The notes below the pieces were generated by a model. The model saw nothing but the letters and a program-made list of their open reading frames with translations. It did no database searches and was not told the origin of the DNA. Positions 11,209 through 22,127 of a stretch of DNA of 64,000 bases are shown here, in pieces (the stretch's first letter is position 1; each line of letters starts with the position of its first letter). Source of the stretch: Earliella scabrosa (taxonomy: Eukaryota > Basidiomycota > Agaricomycetes > Polyporales > Polyporaceae); contig JABYQQ010000005.1 of NCBI GenBank assembly GCA_022605405.1, forward strand, positions 1,364,001 through 1,428,000, given 5' to 3'. The translations under genes were made by a program, and so were the position numbers.

Positions 11209-13048
11209 CTATAGCACCACTTCTGTCATTTCGACCGCACCCTTCGCCATCTCGGCGCTCCCAACGCTGGCACGAAGCTTCGGCTCCGAGTCGGACGACT
11301 CTGAGCGCTGCGACTGGGGAACGTGGATGCCAGCTTCCTGCTCTTTCTCGTCCGTCGTCTGGTCGTTGAAGACGCTTCCTAGCTCCTCGAGGGTCTTGTG
11401 GGCGGTTTCCGGATAGACGAAGTACACGAAAATCCCAGAAATGACGCAGAAGCCGACGAGCAAGAAGTAGTAACCACCACCGATGGAGGCAAACAGGGGC
11501 GGAGTGATAAACGCAATGATGAAGTTGGAGATCCAGTTCGACGTCGTTGATAGCGCCATGCCCTTGGCGCGTGCGCGCATGGGGAAGATCTCCGCTCCCA
11601 ATAGCCAGGGACCGGGGCCCCATCTACGGAAAGAACGACCACGAGACCACGATCAGCATTGTGGTGGTTAAGTTACTTTGTTATGGAATGACTCACGTAG
11701 CGCCATAGAACAGGAGGTAGATCGCGACAGCTGTATGCGCGTAGAAAGTGCTCAGGGAAAATCCATATACAGACAGGATGTGAACTCACCCGCGAACATA
11801 CCGTGCGCGCCCGGCATGCGTACGTCACCAGTAGGGAGAGAGTCGATGTAGAACTGCAAGCCGCCAACGACAGCGAGCGCCGCAGCGAGACCGAAGGCTC
11901 CAATGATCAAGAAAGGACGCCGACCGAACTTGTCGATGCCGAACATGGCAGGGAGGGTGCCAACACAGAATAGAAGAGACACGCCGGCAGCGTAGAGCAA
12001 CGACGATTCCACAGTGAAGCCAGCGCGAAGGAGGTTCTCAGGAAGGAAGTACAGGATCGCGTTGATGCCATTGAATTGCGCGAAGAGCTGGCAAGTGAGG
12101 CCCATGATGGTGCGGCGAGTGTACTGGCGGAAGACTTGCGACCAAGATGCTTCGCCCATCGCCCGTTCAAGTTCGACAGCCTCGAGAATCTCCTTGTAGG
12201 TGGCGCACACATGCTCGTCGTCGATGTTCCCGTCCGCATGGAGATCCGCGAGGACGCGTAGGCCTTCGTTGAGGAAGCCGTGGGCGATGAGAAACCGTGG
12301 CGTCTCAGGAATGACGAACGACCAGACGAAGAGGACGAGCGCCATGGATGCTTGAATGATGTACGGGCCCTTCCACGAGATCTCGTGCGGTAGGGCGAAG
12401 AAGAATGCGTATCCGACCCAAGAGGAAAGTGCGTAGCCCGCGTTGAGGCAGATGTACTCGATGGAGATGAAGAATCCGCGCGCGTGTCCCGGGGCAATCT
12501 CGCACTGGATGATAGGCACCGTCATGGAGAGGATACCGACAGCAAGACCCTGCAGCGAGCGGCCGACGATGAGGCTCGCGAGGTTGGGAGAGAATATCTG
12601 GATGATGGCCGCGACGAAGTAGATGATCCCGCCGATTCGAAGCGACATCCGTCGTCCAAGAACATCACAGGTGTAGGCGGCTGCGAGAGCAGCGATGAAC
12701 GCGGTGATGTTCAGACACGCCACAGTGATCGCTGTCGAAGTTGGCGTTCCAGTCAGCCTAAGACGCGTAGACGATGGAGAGGGATACAAGTTACATACCT
12801 TGCACGTAGGGATCGACGCCCGTGGTGCCCGCTTCTATCTGGGCCAGTGTGACGTCCTTCCCAAAGAACCGGCGGATGAAGTCTGGCTGAACTTGCAGCG
12901 ATGCGATCGCGCCCTGGCTGTACCCGAACATTGCGTCGCCCAATGCAGCCAACGCAGAGGAGCTGATGAGGAGCGGGCGCCCGATCATCCACCTGGGATA
13001 GCGCATTGCGAACGACTTGGGGCGGAGCCTGTCTGCTAGAGTAGACAT
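11209..13048 (-). CDS. MFS sugar transporter (hexose/lactose permease-like)
   Basis: Four exons (12799-13048, 11790-12731, 11697-11730, 11209-11623) encode 546 residues with about 12 membrane segments. Family signatures are in place: FGYSQGAIASL in helix 1, DVLGRRMSLR between helices 2 and 3, PETPRFLIAHG after helix 6, QLFAQFNGINAILYF in helix 7, DKFGRRPFLIIG between helices 8 and 9, and PETAHKTLEELGSVF after helix 12. These place it in the Sugar_tr (PF00083) family, proton symporters or facilitators of the plasma membrane. The exact sugar cannot be read from sequence. The N- and C-termini are cytosolic, and the acidic, Ser-rich tail could carry turnover signals. It lies between the PA-domain gene (convergent, 250 bp) and the first P450 (same strand). 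Confidence 0.93.
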
Positions 13049-13518
13049 GTTGCTGACGCGCCGGGCGGGAGCAGTTAGAATAGGCTGTATAGAGTGCGGT
13101 CAACGCAGAAAGAAAGCAAGATGAAAGCGCGAAAGCAAGAAGAGAGCTGCAGAGTCAGTCGTTCGTCCCGCCATATATACCAACGAGGATGACATGGGCT
13201 CGGAAGCGGCCGAGACTGTCAGTACTGTCAATCCGAACGCACAGGCCGAGTCTAGATGGCCCAACCCCGTCACCCACGTTCCATGGTCCGTGGCCCGTTC
13301 GCAATCGCAAAGTTGGGTTGAGACGCAACGCCATGCTTGTTGTACAGTGAACGACGCAAAAGTGTACTTGTACAGCTGCCCAAAATCCACACGATCGGTA
13401 AGCCAAGAATGATACGTGCGGCGAGTCGCGAAGGGTGAGCTCTATGAGAGAATGTGTGGTTGAGAGAGATAACTTGAATGTCCAGACGAGGAGGATGGAA
13501 GGAATGAGGGATGTCGAC
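13049..13518. other. Spacer between sugar transporter and first P450
   Basis: 470 bp holding the transporter promoter and the end of the P450 transcript. No coding model is supported. Confidence 0.6.
13171..13180 (-). promoter_or_regulatory. TATA box of the sugar transporter
   Basis: The minus strand reads GTATATATGG about 125 bp before the ATG at 13048. Confidence 0.5.
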
Positions 13519-15704
13519 CTATGGGGACTCCTGCGCAACCTGGCTCTCCATGGTGTCTAACAGCGCCTGGGCCTTATCCGAACGGACAGTCATTCTGCAC
13601 TTGAAGGGAAGAGGGTGGCTGCGCCGCGGCCACCTCGTCAGCTACTCATGTACAGTTCGCGAGACAGGCAGAAACTTGCCTGATTAGGGTGCCTGAGCCC
13701 TCCATGGCGGGTTCGATGACGTTGCCCGTCGCGTCCGCGGCCTTTTCGATGTTGTAGAGCTGCAGAGCCATGGCCACTACAGCGAAAATCGAAGCCTCGG
13801 CGAAGAAGATGCCCGGGCATTTCCTAGATGCCGGTTAATTAGCCATCTTCTCATCGGCTGCGAAAGACACGAGGGACCAGTAGGGAGCATACCTCCTACC
13901 GAAACCGAAGGCGAAGTCGCGAGGATCGCGTTCAGCTTCCCTCTCGGGCGTAGCGATGTATCGGTCGGGGTTGAAGGTCATGGGGTCCCTGTACGCCTGA
14001 GGGTCGTGGAGGATGTTCCTGTCACCGGTGGTGATTTTGGTGAGTCAAATGTGCGGCGGCGGTGTGAGACTAGGGTCTGCGCACCATATGTTCACCATGA
14101 CAAGCGTGCCCTTGGGGATGTAATACCCTTCGTGAACATCATCCTCGATGAGCAGATGGGGGAAGCCTGGCGGATTGACAGTCAGAAGTGGCGGTACGAT
14201 CGCATCGGACATGAAAGCCCACCCATCGGCGCGACGGGGATCCAGCGGAGGACCTCGAGGTAGACAGCGTTGAGGTAAGGCAGACGGTCCTTGTCGGCAA
14301 GCGTGGGGATCCGGTCAGGCCCAATGACCGTGTCGAGCTCCACCTGGGCCTTGCGCTGCACCTCGGGGAAGCAGATCATGGCGAGGAAGAAGCTCATGAT
14401 AGATGAGACAGTCTGCATGGAACGCTCGTGTGAATCCAGCGCAGAACGAACGCGGAGTTAGAAAGTCACTCACAGTATCGGCACCGCCTGCATGCAAGAC
14501 GCAGCACCCGTCAGCGTCAAAACAGCAATCAAACGAAAACGGGACATGGGGACTGACCGGCGTACAGCGAAGCCGCGGCCATCTTGACGAGGTGCTCTCT
14601 TTCGGCATCAGTATTGCCCTCGAGGAGCGTGGACGCAAAACTTGGGAACGCCGTGCCTGCAGCCTTAGCGCACGAGCTGTCAGTCCCAAGGCAGAGGCCG
14701 AAAGGCGCGGAGTCCACTAACCATCTGCTCTTTTACCCAGCGGTAGGGAAGCTCGACCATCGCCTCGAACGTCTGGCGGTACTCTGCTGCCCGCTTCTTC
14801 CACGCCGCGCCAGGGAACCACGCGGGCACCTTCGTGACTGGATTGGAACGGCAATTAAGCATCGTACTCGAGCGACCGTAGGAACTTGCACCTACGGATA
14901 GGGAACACGTCCGCGAGGAACGCGCCGGGAGACATGACGATCGCGAACTCTTCCATAGCTTTGTCCACGGTCTTGATAATGATATCGTCGTCGCCCTTGG
15001 ACTTGTAACCATAGGCGATCATAACGATAATAGAACCAGCAAGCCTGTCAAGGCAAGAAGCGGCGCACCCGGTTAGATTCATTACCGTTAAGAAGGTTGC
15101 GAGGCCGAAGAGGCCATATGAGTGAACAGAGACGACACGCACTTTTGCACTTCCCGATAGAGCGTATCTGTGCGATTACTGAGCCCGACAAGGAACTCCT
15201 TCGTCTCCTGCTCCACCAGATCGTGGAAGCGCTCTACGCGCTTGGTGCTCGCCATGACTGACCCGAGCAGCTTACGGGTCTCGCGCATGCGGTGCCCAGA
15301 AGGTTGCATGATCATCGCGCCATTCCACCCGATGACGTCGCCCGCGACGGGGATGGGGGCGCGACTTGAGTAGATAGCGCTCTTCTTCTCGAGCATGTCA
15401 AGCGCGATCTTGGGTGAGGTGACGATGACGAAGCGCTGTCCGAGCAAGGAGAACGAGAAAATGTCACCTAGGAAGACGTTAGCCGTGTGAGCGGTCATGG
15501 AGATGTACTCTGTTGGTATATACCCCAGCGTTGACTCCAGTTCGAGAAATGAACCCACTGATACGTCAATGGTATGTCGAGGACGCTACCGATGAGGGGT
15601 AGCCCCCTTGGGCCCGGCGGGAGCGGACCCAGGGGTTGCTTCCTGAATAAACGAGAGACGAGAAAAACCCCGAGCACGAGGAGGATGGCGTCGAAAGAGT
15701 TCAT
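13519..15704 (-). CDS. Cytochrome P450 monooxygenase, copy A (O-methylsterigmatocystin oxidoreductase-like)
   Basis: Eleven exons (15524-15704, 15143-15467, 14896-15044, 14722-14837, 14558-14663, 14474-14487, 14223-14412, 14085-14166, 13893-14018, 13680-13823, 13519-13618) encode 510 residues. Seen: an N-terminal membrane anchor followed by the Pro-rich hinge GPLPPGPRGLPLIG; I-helix oxygen-activation motif AGGADTTVSS; K-helix ExxR (EVLR); PERF-like region FNPDRYIATPE; and heme-binding loop FGFGRRKCPG with the Cys ligand. It would be an ER-bound microsomal enzyme needing P450 reductase. The substrate is unknown. The last intron (13619-13679) appears to use a GC donor (GCAAGT). Exon 6 is 14 nt. 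It is a close paralog of copy B at 18.6-20.5 kb, with identical lengths for several exons. Confidence 0.93.
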
Positions 15705-18562
15705 GGCCGGGGAACGTACGACGGCTGGATGCTACGGGTGGAGAATAGAGACCGGAAAGGAGGGGCTGACGGGAGAAGGAAGAGATCGACGGTGCCGACG
15801 AAGGGCTGACTGGTTGAGCGAAGAGGAGGGCATCTTCTGTATATATAAGAGCGTCGAGAAGAGCAGACCTTAGATCCATCGCTTGCAAGAGTTCCAAAGC
15901 TAAGGAATGCATTACAGGCTCAGCAAAGCGCGCTGTGAGCAAAAGTGTCCAGGGCTGAGTGGATTGAGTATTGAACCTTGTCGTCAAGATACACGAGGTA
16001 TGCTCGTGGTGGGCACTGGCGGTAGAACTCGTCGGAAGATGTTGTGTCGGCGTGGACGTGCGTTATACGTGAGTATCTCCGGGCGATCATACATAAAGCC
16101 GCTTTGCACCAGGTCACCTGGAATGCCAGACGCTGTCTGTCTCTATTGCTGGCCACCCGAAGTCAGATTGGCCTCCTCGGGCAGCGCCGGGATTGAGGTA
16201 AGAGACCGTGCATCATACTTCGATCCACAGACAAGCTTCGGTGACCTGTCAACGCAAACGCACACTATTATGCTGCACCATCGCATGGGAACCTGCTCAC
16301 CCAAGACGCACATTTCCGAACTGCACCGGCCGCCTGCTGGGGGCAGCCTCTTCCGCATGACAGTGACACGCTCTCTTCCGTCGTTGTCAATACGGATGGG
16401 CCGCACTGGCAGGGCCATGCTGGCACGGAACGACGCGGCTTCTATCTGCCACGAGCGCAGCGCGCGAACGGGATGACGGACAAGGCAACGAGCTGGTCGC
16501 GCGATCGGGACCGGTATGAACGAACGACATCGTCCTGAGGCCTGATGCTCGCCGGCTGAAGCTTCAAGACCGCCGGACGACAGTTCGGGCGTGATGGACG
16601 CGTGGCTCCTCCGCTCGAATCGCCATCCCATGCTCGTGAACGGTGCATGCCGCTCCGAGGCTCCATAACTATCCATCGCGGCGATCCGTCCTGACTCCGA
16701 CTCCTGCTCATTGCTCAAGGGCCAAGGCGGCCCGACTTCACAAGGCCTGGGCGCGACAACTTCAAGGAACTAGGGTGGATGGCTGACATTTGAATCGACT
16801 TACCCAGGACAAGCCGCTCCCGCGTCCGGGTAGGTCCGGGTACCCTTGCACAGTTTTCTCAACTCGTGTCTGCCGAGGTTACCAGGCCCACCCCGATTGT
16901 TGCTGTTGACACGGTACACGAGGCGCAGTCTCAGATACCAGATTGAAGATTTGCCAGCCGCCACCATGCGCAGCGCTCTGTGGACTTGGAGCTAGACTCC
17001 GGGTTCTGATGGACTTGCGGGGTGATAATTCAACATTGAATTGGGTCGGGGATGCCGGCTACCGACCATGAAGCCGCGTCGCACAGAGGCCAGTCTGAGA
17101 GCGGAGCAGTTTAGGGATGAGCAGCGTGCGACGGATGTAGACTGCGGTAGAGAGTAAGTGGTGCACATGAGAGCACACGTCGGACGCAGCGTCGCCGGTC
17201 GTCGCCGCTGAGGGCGGCCACGCGAACACTGGGCGCCAAATTAGCGTAAATGACGGAAGCGGCGTCGATCGTTTTGGGGCAAACGCCGGGGGCCGCGGGA
17301 GTACTTAGGTACCCAGACCCAACGCGGCGGACCCAATCCCTGGACATGCAAACCAAATGATTCTGGAACGTCGACCGTGGCGCATGTTTAAGTAGCATCA
17401 ACAGCGACAAGACCCCGCTACGAAACGCGCCAGAACGGCCAAGCGCGACAGACTCGAGACCGGGTCTCGATCGCCAACTTCACGATAAGTCCGGTTGATA
17501 CAAAGCAGAACTTCAGATGGTGTTGCGGCGTACCCAGTAGTATCAAGGGTCGATAGAGTCGGATAGACGGCTCTGACATTTCAGGTACTACGTACGATAC
17601 CTCTTACATACGGGGTGACCAAATTTGAATGGGAGAATAATTGGGAGAGCCATCAGAAGTGAACTTGGAGTCGGACGGGCGCACCCACCGCGCGCTCTTC
17701 ACACACGGACGTTCGAGCCGCAAATTAGAGCACCACCAGAGAAAATGAGACGTGATGTCTGTCCCTCACGAGTCCCAGGTTCCCAAATCCCAACGTGCTT
17801 GGCGAGAACAAGACGTCACTCGCGTAACGAGGCGATGTGCAGTCGGACGAGATCTTCTCATGCTCCTTTAGGGGCCGCGCCCGAGACGGCGATCGAGGGA
17901 TTTGAGGGTCGTACAGTTATGTACGTCGCGCAGTACTCGTCGTAAACAAAGGATTCACTATTATCCTTTTCTACTATGGTCAGCAATGGAGACTAGTAAT
18001 CATGGACGTACTTAGTCGGTGACCGAGCGAAGCCAAGTTAGACAGAGGGAACGCACCTGCAGCCGACCCTGCAAGTCCCGCCTCGGAGTCGAGCTCACAC
18101 CGAACAAGAGAGATGTTGAGACAGTCTGCGTTCTATGTATGTAAGGATGCATGCGAAGAAAATCGAACTAGATACAATTCCGCGACATATACCAGATGCG
18201 GCGAACCCAGGGGCGAGGAGAGCAGCGAAAGCGAACGAACGGCTGCATAGGCAGGAAAGAGTGTGCGTGTGCTAATGCTAATGATGATGAGGGTCGACGT
18301 GGTGGTGTTGTACTACTACTACTAATACTACCCGTAACGATTCTCGCAGGACGACGAACGCCGACGCTCTGCGGTCCAGCTCGCGTTAGCGCGAGCCAGA
18401 GAGGGTGGGGGTGTCTCCCATAGTCCATGGACGACAGAGGCGTCCGCGAAGAGAGAGAAAGGTGGGTTGGGCCAGGCGCAATACCTTATGCTTCAGCGGG
18501 AGGATAGCGTGTGGTGGCCGCTAAGGGCGGTGCCGGGAGAGCGCGGTGCCCGCGATCGCACT
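15705..18562. other. Long spacer between the two P450 genes
   Basis: 2.9 kb, the largest gene-free stretch inside the accessory region. It contains the promoter of copy A, the 3' end of copy B and only short open frames. I looked for degenerate P450 motifs (heme loop, hinge, I-helix) on both strands and saw none. A short trinucleotide run (TACTAC...) lies near 18308-18330. Confidence 0.5.
15840..15848 (-). promoter_or_regulatory. TATA box of P450 copy A
   Basis: The minus strand reads TTATATATA about 135 bp upstream of the ATG at 15704. Confidence 0.5.
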
Positions 18563-20513
18563 TCACTCGTGCTTGAGCGAGTTCAGGATCGCCTCGGCCT
18601 TGGCCGAACGGGGCTTGATGTCGCACAGGTAGTGCGGGGGGTGGCTGACCGTGCCCGTCGTGAAGTCGGTCGGGGGCTCGACGACCTTGCCGTCGACGAC
18701 AGGCTTGGTGACCTTGAACACCGCGAGCGACATCGCGATCGCGAGGAAGACGGACACGTCGGCGAGCTGCAGACCGGGGCAGATGCGGCGGCCGAAGCCG
18801 AAGACCATGGTGCGCGGGTCCGTCTCGGGCTCGTGCGTCGCCGTCTTCAGGAACCGCTCCGGGTTGAACGTCAAGGGATCGGGGTACGTCTCCGGGTCGT
18901 GCAGCATGCGCCAGATGTTCGGGATGACGATCGTGCCCTTGGGGAGATAGTAGCCAGCGTGCACGTCGTCCTCGGTCGAACGGTGAGGGATGGCTGTGGG
19001 ACGCAAACACATCGTCAGTCGGCCACGGATGCGTTATGGGAGACGCATAGACGTACCGAGGGGCGCGACGTTGTTCCAACGGAGAGTCTCGAGGAAGAGC
19101 GCGTGCACGTACGGGAGCCTCTCGCGATCCTCGAGCGTGGGAAGGCGGTCGGTACCGACGACGGCCTCGATCTCAGCCTGTGCCTTCGCCTGAATCTCAG
19201 GGTTCAGGGTCATCGCGAGGAAGAAAGTGTCGATCGCGGAGACGGTCTGTGGCAGTTAATCACCGCAAGGGGGGCGCGACCACGTGAGCGTGTGTTGGTG
19301 CGCATGCGGAAGGGGGGCGAGACGCACCGTGTCAGCACCACCAGAGTAGAGCGAGGCCGCGACGTTCTTGATGAGGTGCTCGCGCTCAGGGGTGATGTCG
19401 CCTTCGAGGGCTGCCGAGGTGAAGCTGGGGATCGCGGTACCGGAAGCCTACGCGAGAGATGATACCCCCAGATATGAGCGATCCGACATATTCGCATGGC
19501 GCGCACGCTAGACGCACCATCTGCTGCTTCACGAAGGCGAGAGGCTGCTCGCACATCTGATCAAGGGTTGCGCGCCATTCGGCCGCCGTCTTCTTGAAGC
19601 CGGCACCGGGGAACCAGGAGGGGATGTGGATGACTGTGGACGCCACCATGTGAGTATCATGCCAAAGCAAGACAAGTGCGGGAGTGACGAAGACGCACGG
19701 GCGGGGAAGATGTTCGCAAGGAAGGCACCGGGCGCGGTGGAGATCGCGAACTTGTCCATAGCCTCGTCCACGGTGGACACGAACTCGTCGTTTTCCTTCT
19801 TCACCTTGTATCCGTAAGCCATCATGAGAATGATCGCGCCGGCGCACCTAGATAGTCACACGAAGGGTCAGCACTCGCGCTCACAGGTATGAAAATGGCT
19901 AAGACGAGACAGACTTCTGGATGTGCTTGAGGCGCCTGGCCGGCTCCTCGTACAGCTCAACGATGAAGTCACGCGTGCTGGACTCGACGAGCGGGACGAA
20001 GCGCTCCATGTTCTTCTTGGTGCCGATGAACTGGAAGACGAGACGGCGGTACTCCCTGAACGAGTTGCCGTACGGCTGAAGGGCGAGACTGCGGCTCCAG
20101 CCAACAAGCTCGCCACCGACGGGAATCGTGGGCCGGGAAGAGTAGATCGCACTCTTCTTGTCGAGCAGCTCGAAAGCGTGCTTGGCCGAGTTGAGAATAA
20201 CGAACGGCTGTCCAATGAAGGACACGGACATTATGTCACCTGTGAAGGGGAGACGCCAAGTTAGCTAGAACGCGGGAACGAAGGGCTAAAAGCAGGCGCG
20301 CTAGGCACCAGGACACTTACCCCAGCGGTCGCCCCACTGCGCGAAAGTCTTCCACTCATGGCTAGTGGGCATATCCAACATGTTGCCAATGAGCGGGAGC
20401 CCCTTCGGGCCTGGCGGGAGAGGGCCTGCAGGCTTCTTGGCGAAGAAGCGGTTCAAAAGAATGACTGCCAGGAGGATGGCGGCGGCGTCCAGGAGGGTCG
20501 GGGAGTAGGCCAT
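18563..20513 (-). CDS. Cytochrome P450 monooxygenase, copy B (O-methylsterigmatocystin oxidoreductase-like)
   Basis: Seven exons (20321-20513, 19915-20239, 19699-19847, 19518-19633, 19328-19447, 19057-19246, 18563-18993) encode 507 residues. Seen: membrane anchor, hinge GPLPPGPKGLPLIG, I-helix SGGADTTVSA, ExxR (ETLR), FNPERFLKTAT, and heme loop FGFGRRICPG. Exons 2, 3, 4 and 6 are 325, 149, 116 and 190 nt, exactly matching exons 2, 3, 4 and 7 of copy A. Its exon 5 (120 nt) equals copy A exons 5+6 (106+14), and its last exon replaces copy A exons 8-11. Copy B therefore lacks four introns present in copy A. The role is presumably oxidation of a hydrophobic substrate at the ER; the substrate is unknown. 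Confidence 0.93.
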
Positions 20514-22127
20514 GGTGGTAGTAGTACAGGGCCTGGGAGGAGGGAGGGGAGGGGGCGGGAGGGTTGTGAAGATAGCACCGTGCGCGGCAGGGTGGAATAA
20601 GTAACTTTTCGGAGCCTCAGGAACCAGTCCGAGGTGGTGCGTAGACGCTGTAAGAACACGCGAAGTGGAAAAGTTTGTCGCAGCCGGTGGGTCACTAGGT
20701 GATCCGCTGGTCGTCCGGGAGAACGGTAAAGGGTGACAGATGGGGGCAAGACGAAGGGTGAGCTGGCCATGGGCGGCGCGTGCGGTTGTCACCTTGGAAG
20801 TGTACCGAGACTAGGCATCCGAATCTCCCTTCTCGTCCCATCAAACCCCCGCTTCCTCCCCTCGAGACGCTTGCGATCGCGGGAGAGATCTTGACATACG
20901 TCCGCGATTCGGGCTAGGGCTGGCGCGTAGTAGCGTCAGAAAGTACACGCGCGCAGCAGGCGCGTCGCTTAGCCCTCCTGGGTCTGTCCCGACCTTGGGT
21001 CCAAAATCGGCTGTCGGACAGATCTCTGGGCTCTCGCACGCTCGCTTCTCAGCTTCCCGGCTCATCGTTGGCGACATTCTGACTGAGGACCGCTTGACAA
21101 AGCCCGCGGAGGTCGAGCACCGGGCGGCCAGAGAATGTCAGAACATCGGCAGAACATCACCGCGCACTGTTTGCCTGTGGCTCCAGTCTCCAAAGTGCCG
21201 AGGTGTGGTGAACGGACTGACAGTGTGAAACGGTGGGTACGCACTGATAGCGTGCAGCTGTCAGTCTGCAGCTTGGACGACCGCACTTCCGTTAGAGCCA
21301 TCTGGCGGGTTCGGCCGTTTCGGGTCTTGAGACGACATTCCCTCCGGGAGACGTGGATGTGACGCGAAGGGGGAGCAACGTCTCTCTGAGAAGCTAGGAT
21401 GGTACGTGTGCGGCGGCTGTATCAATGAACGCTGGGCTCTCAAGTGTTCTGGTTGCATACTAGACCGGAAATGACGGCCGTCTTCGCTGCTTCTGCTCGA
21501 AGATGGTGCAGCTGGAGATGGGCCGAAACCAGAGCTGGCAAGGTTTGGGCAAGGCAGACGATCGTTGGTGATTGGTTCGGTGACAACGGTGTCAGTCAGT
21601 AGCACGAGTTGACACTGCATTTCCCTTTCGGCTACCGGCCCCCAACCTCCGGACGCCTCTCAGCTGCCTGTTGCACATCGCGGATTCGCGTCCTTCAGAC
21701 CGCGCCGTGGTCATACATCGCTAGTTCTCCCGCATTCACCAGCTATTACGGCCATGATGGTGTGCAGGAATGGACTCCCGGCAGAAGACGACCCCGCGCC
21801 CAGAGCTGCATTTCCGCGCCGCCTCCGCGTCTCAGGACAAAGCTACATAGAGCTCGCGTATACAGTCATCTCTATGCTGACGGGCACCATGACGCGCTCG
21901 GAGTCTGAGTCGCACGCAATGAACTCGCAGCGGTCAGGCTGCAGTCAGGCTGCAGTCGAAACAAGTTTGGACTCTCCTCTACTCCTCCGGGTCTTCACGC
22001 GAGGCGGGGAGGACGACTATCGATGGTCGATGGTGCACGCGCCATAGGGGCTTATCGGACACCGTGAGCTGACTCGGCCGCTCAAGTACTGTTGTGTGTC
22101 TTGCCACCACTCTCCTCAGCAGACAGA
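20514..22127. other. Spacer between P450 copy B and the SDR gene (divergent)
   Basis: 1.6 kb between outward-facing genes, so it should contain both promoters. There are no clear TATA boxes and no supportable coding exon. A short direct repeat of AGGCTGCAGTC lies near 21935-21960. Confidence 0.5.

Noticed and set aside
15705..18562. Possible third P450 or pseudogene between the two copies
   Set aside because: No heme loop, hinge or I-helix remnant could be found in any frame.
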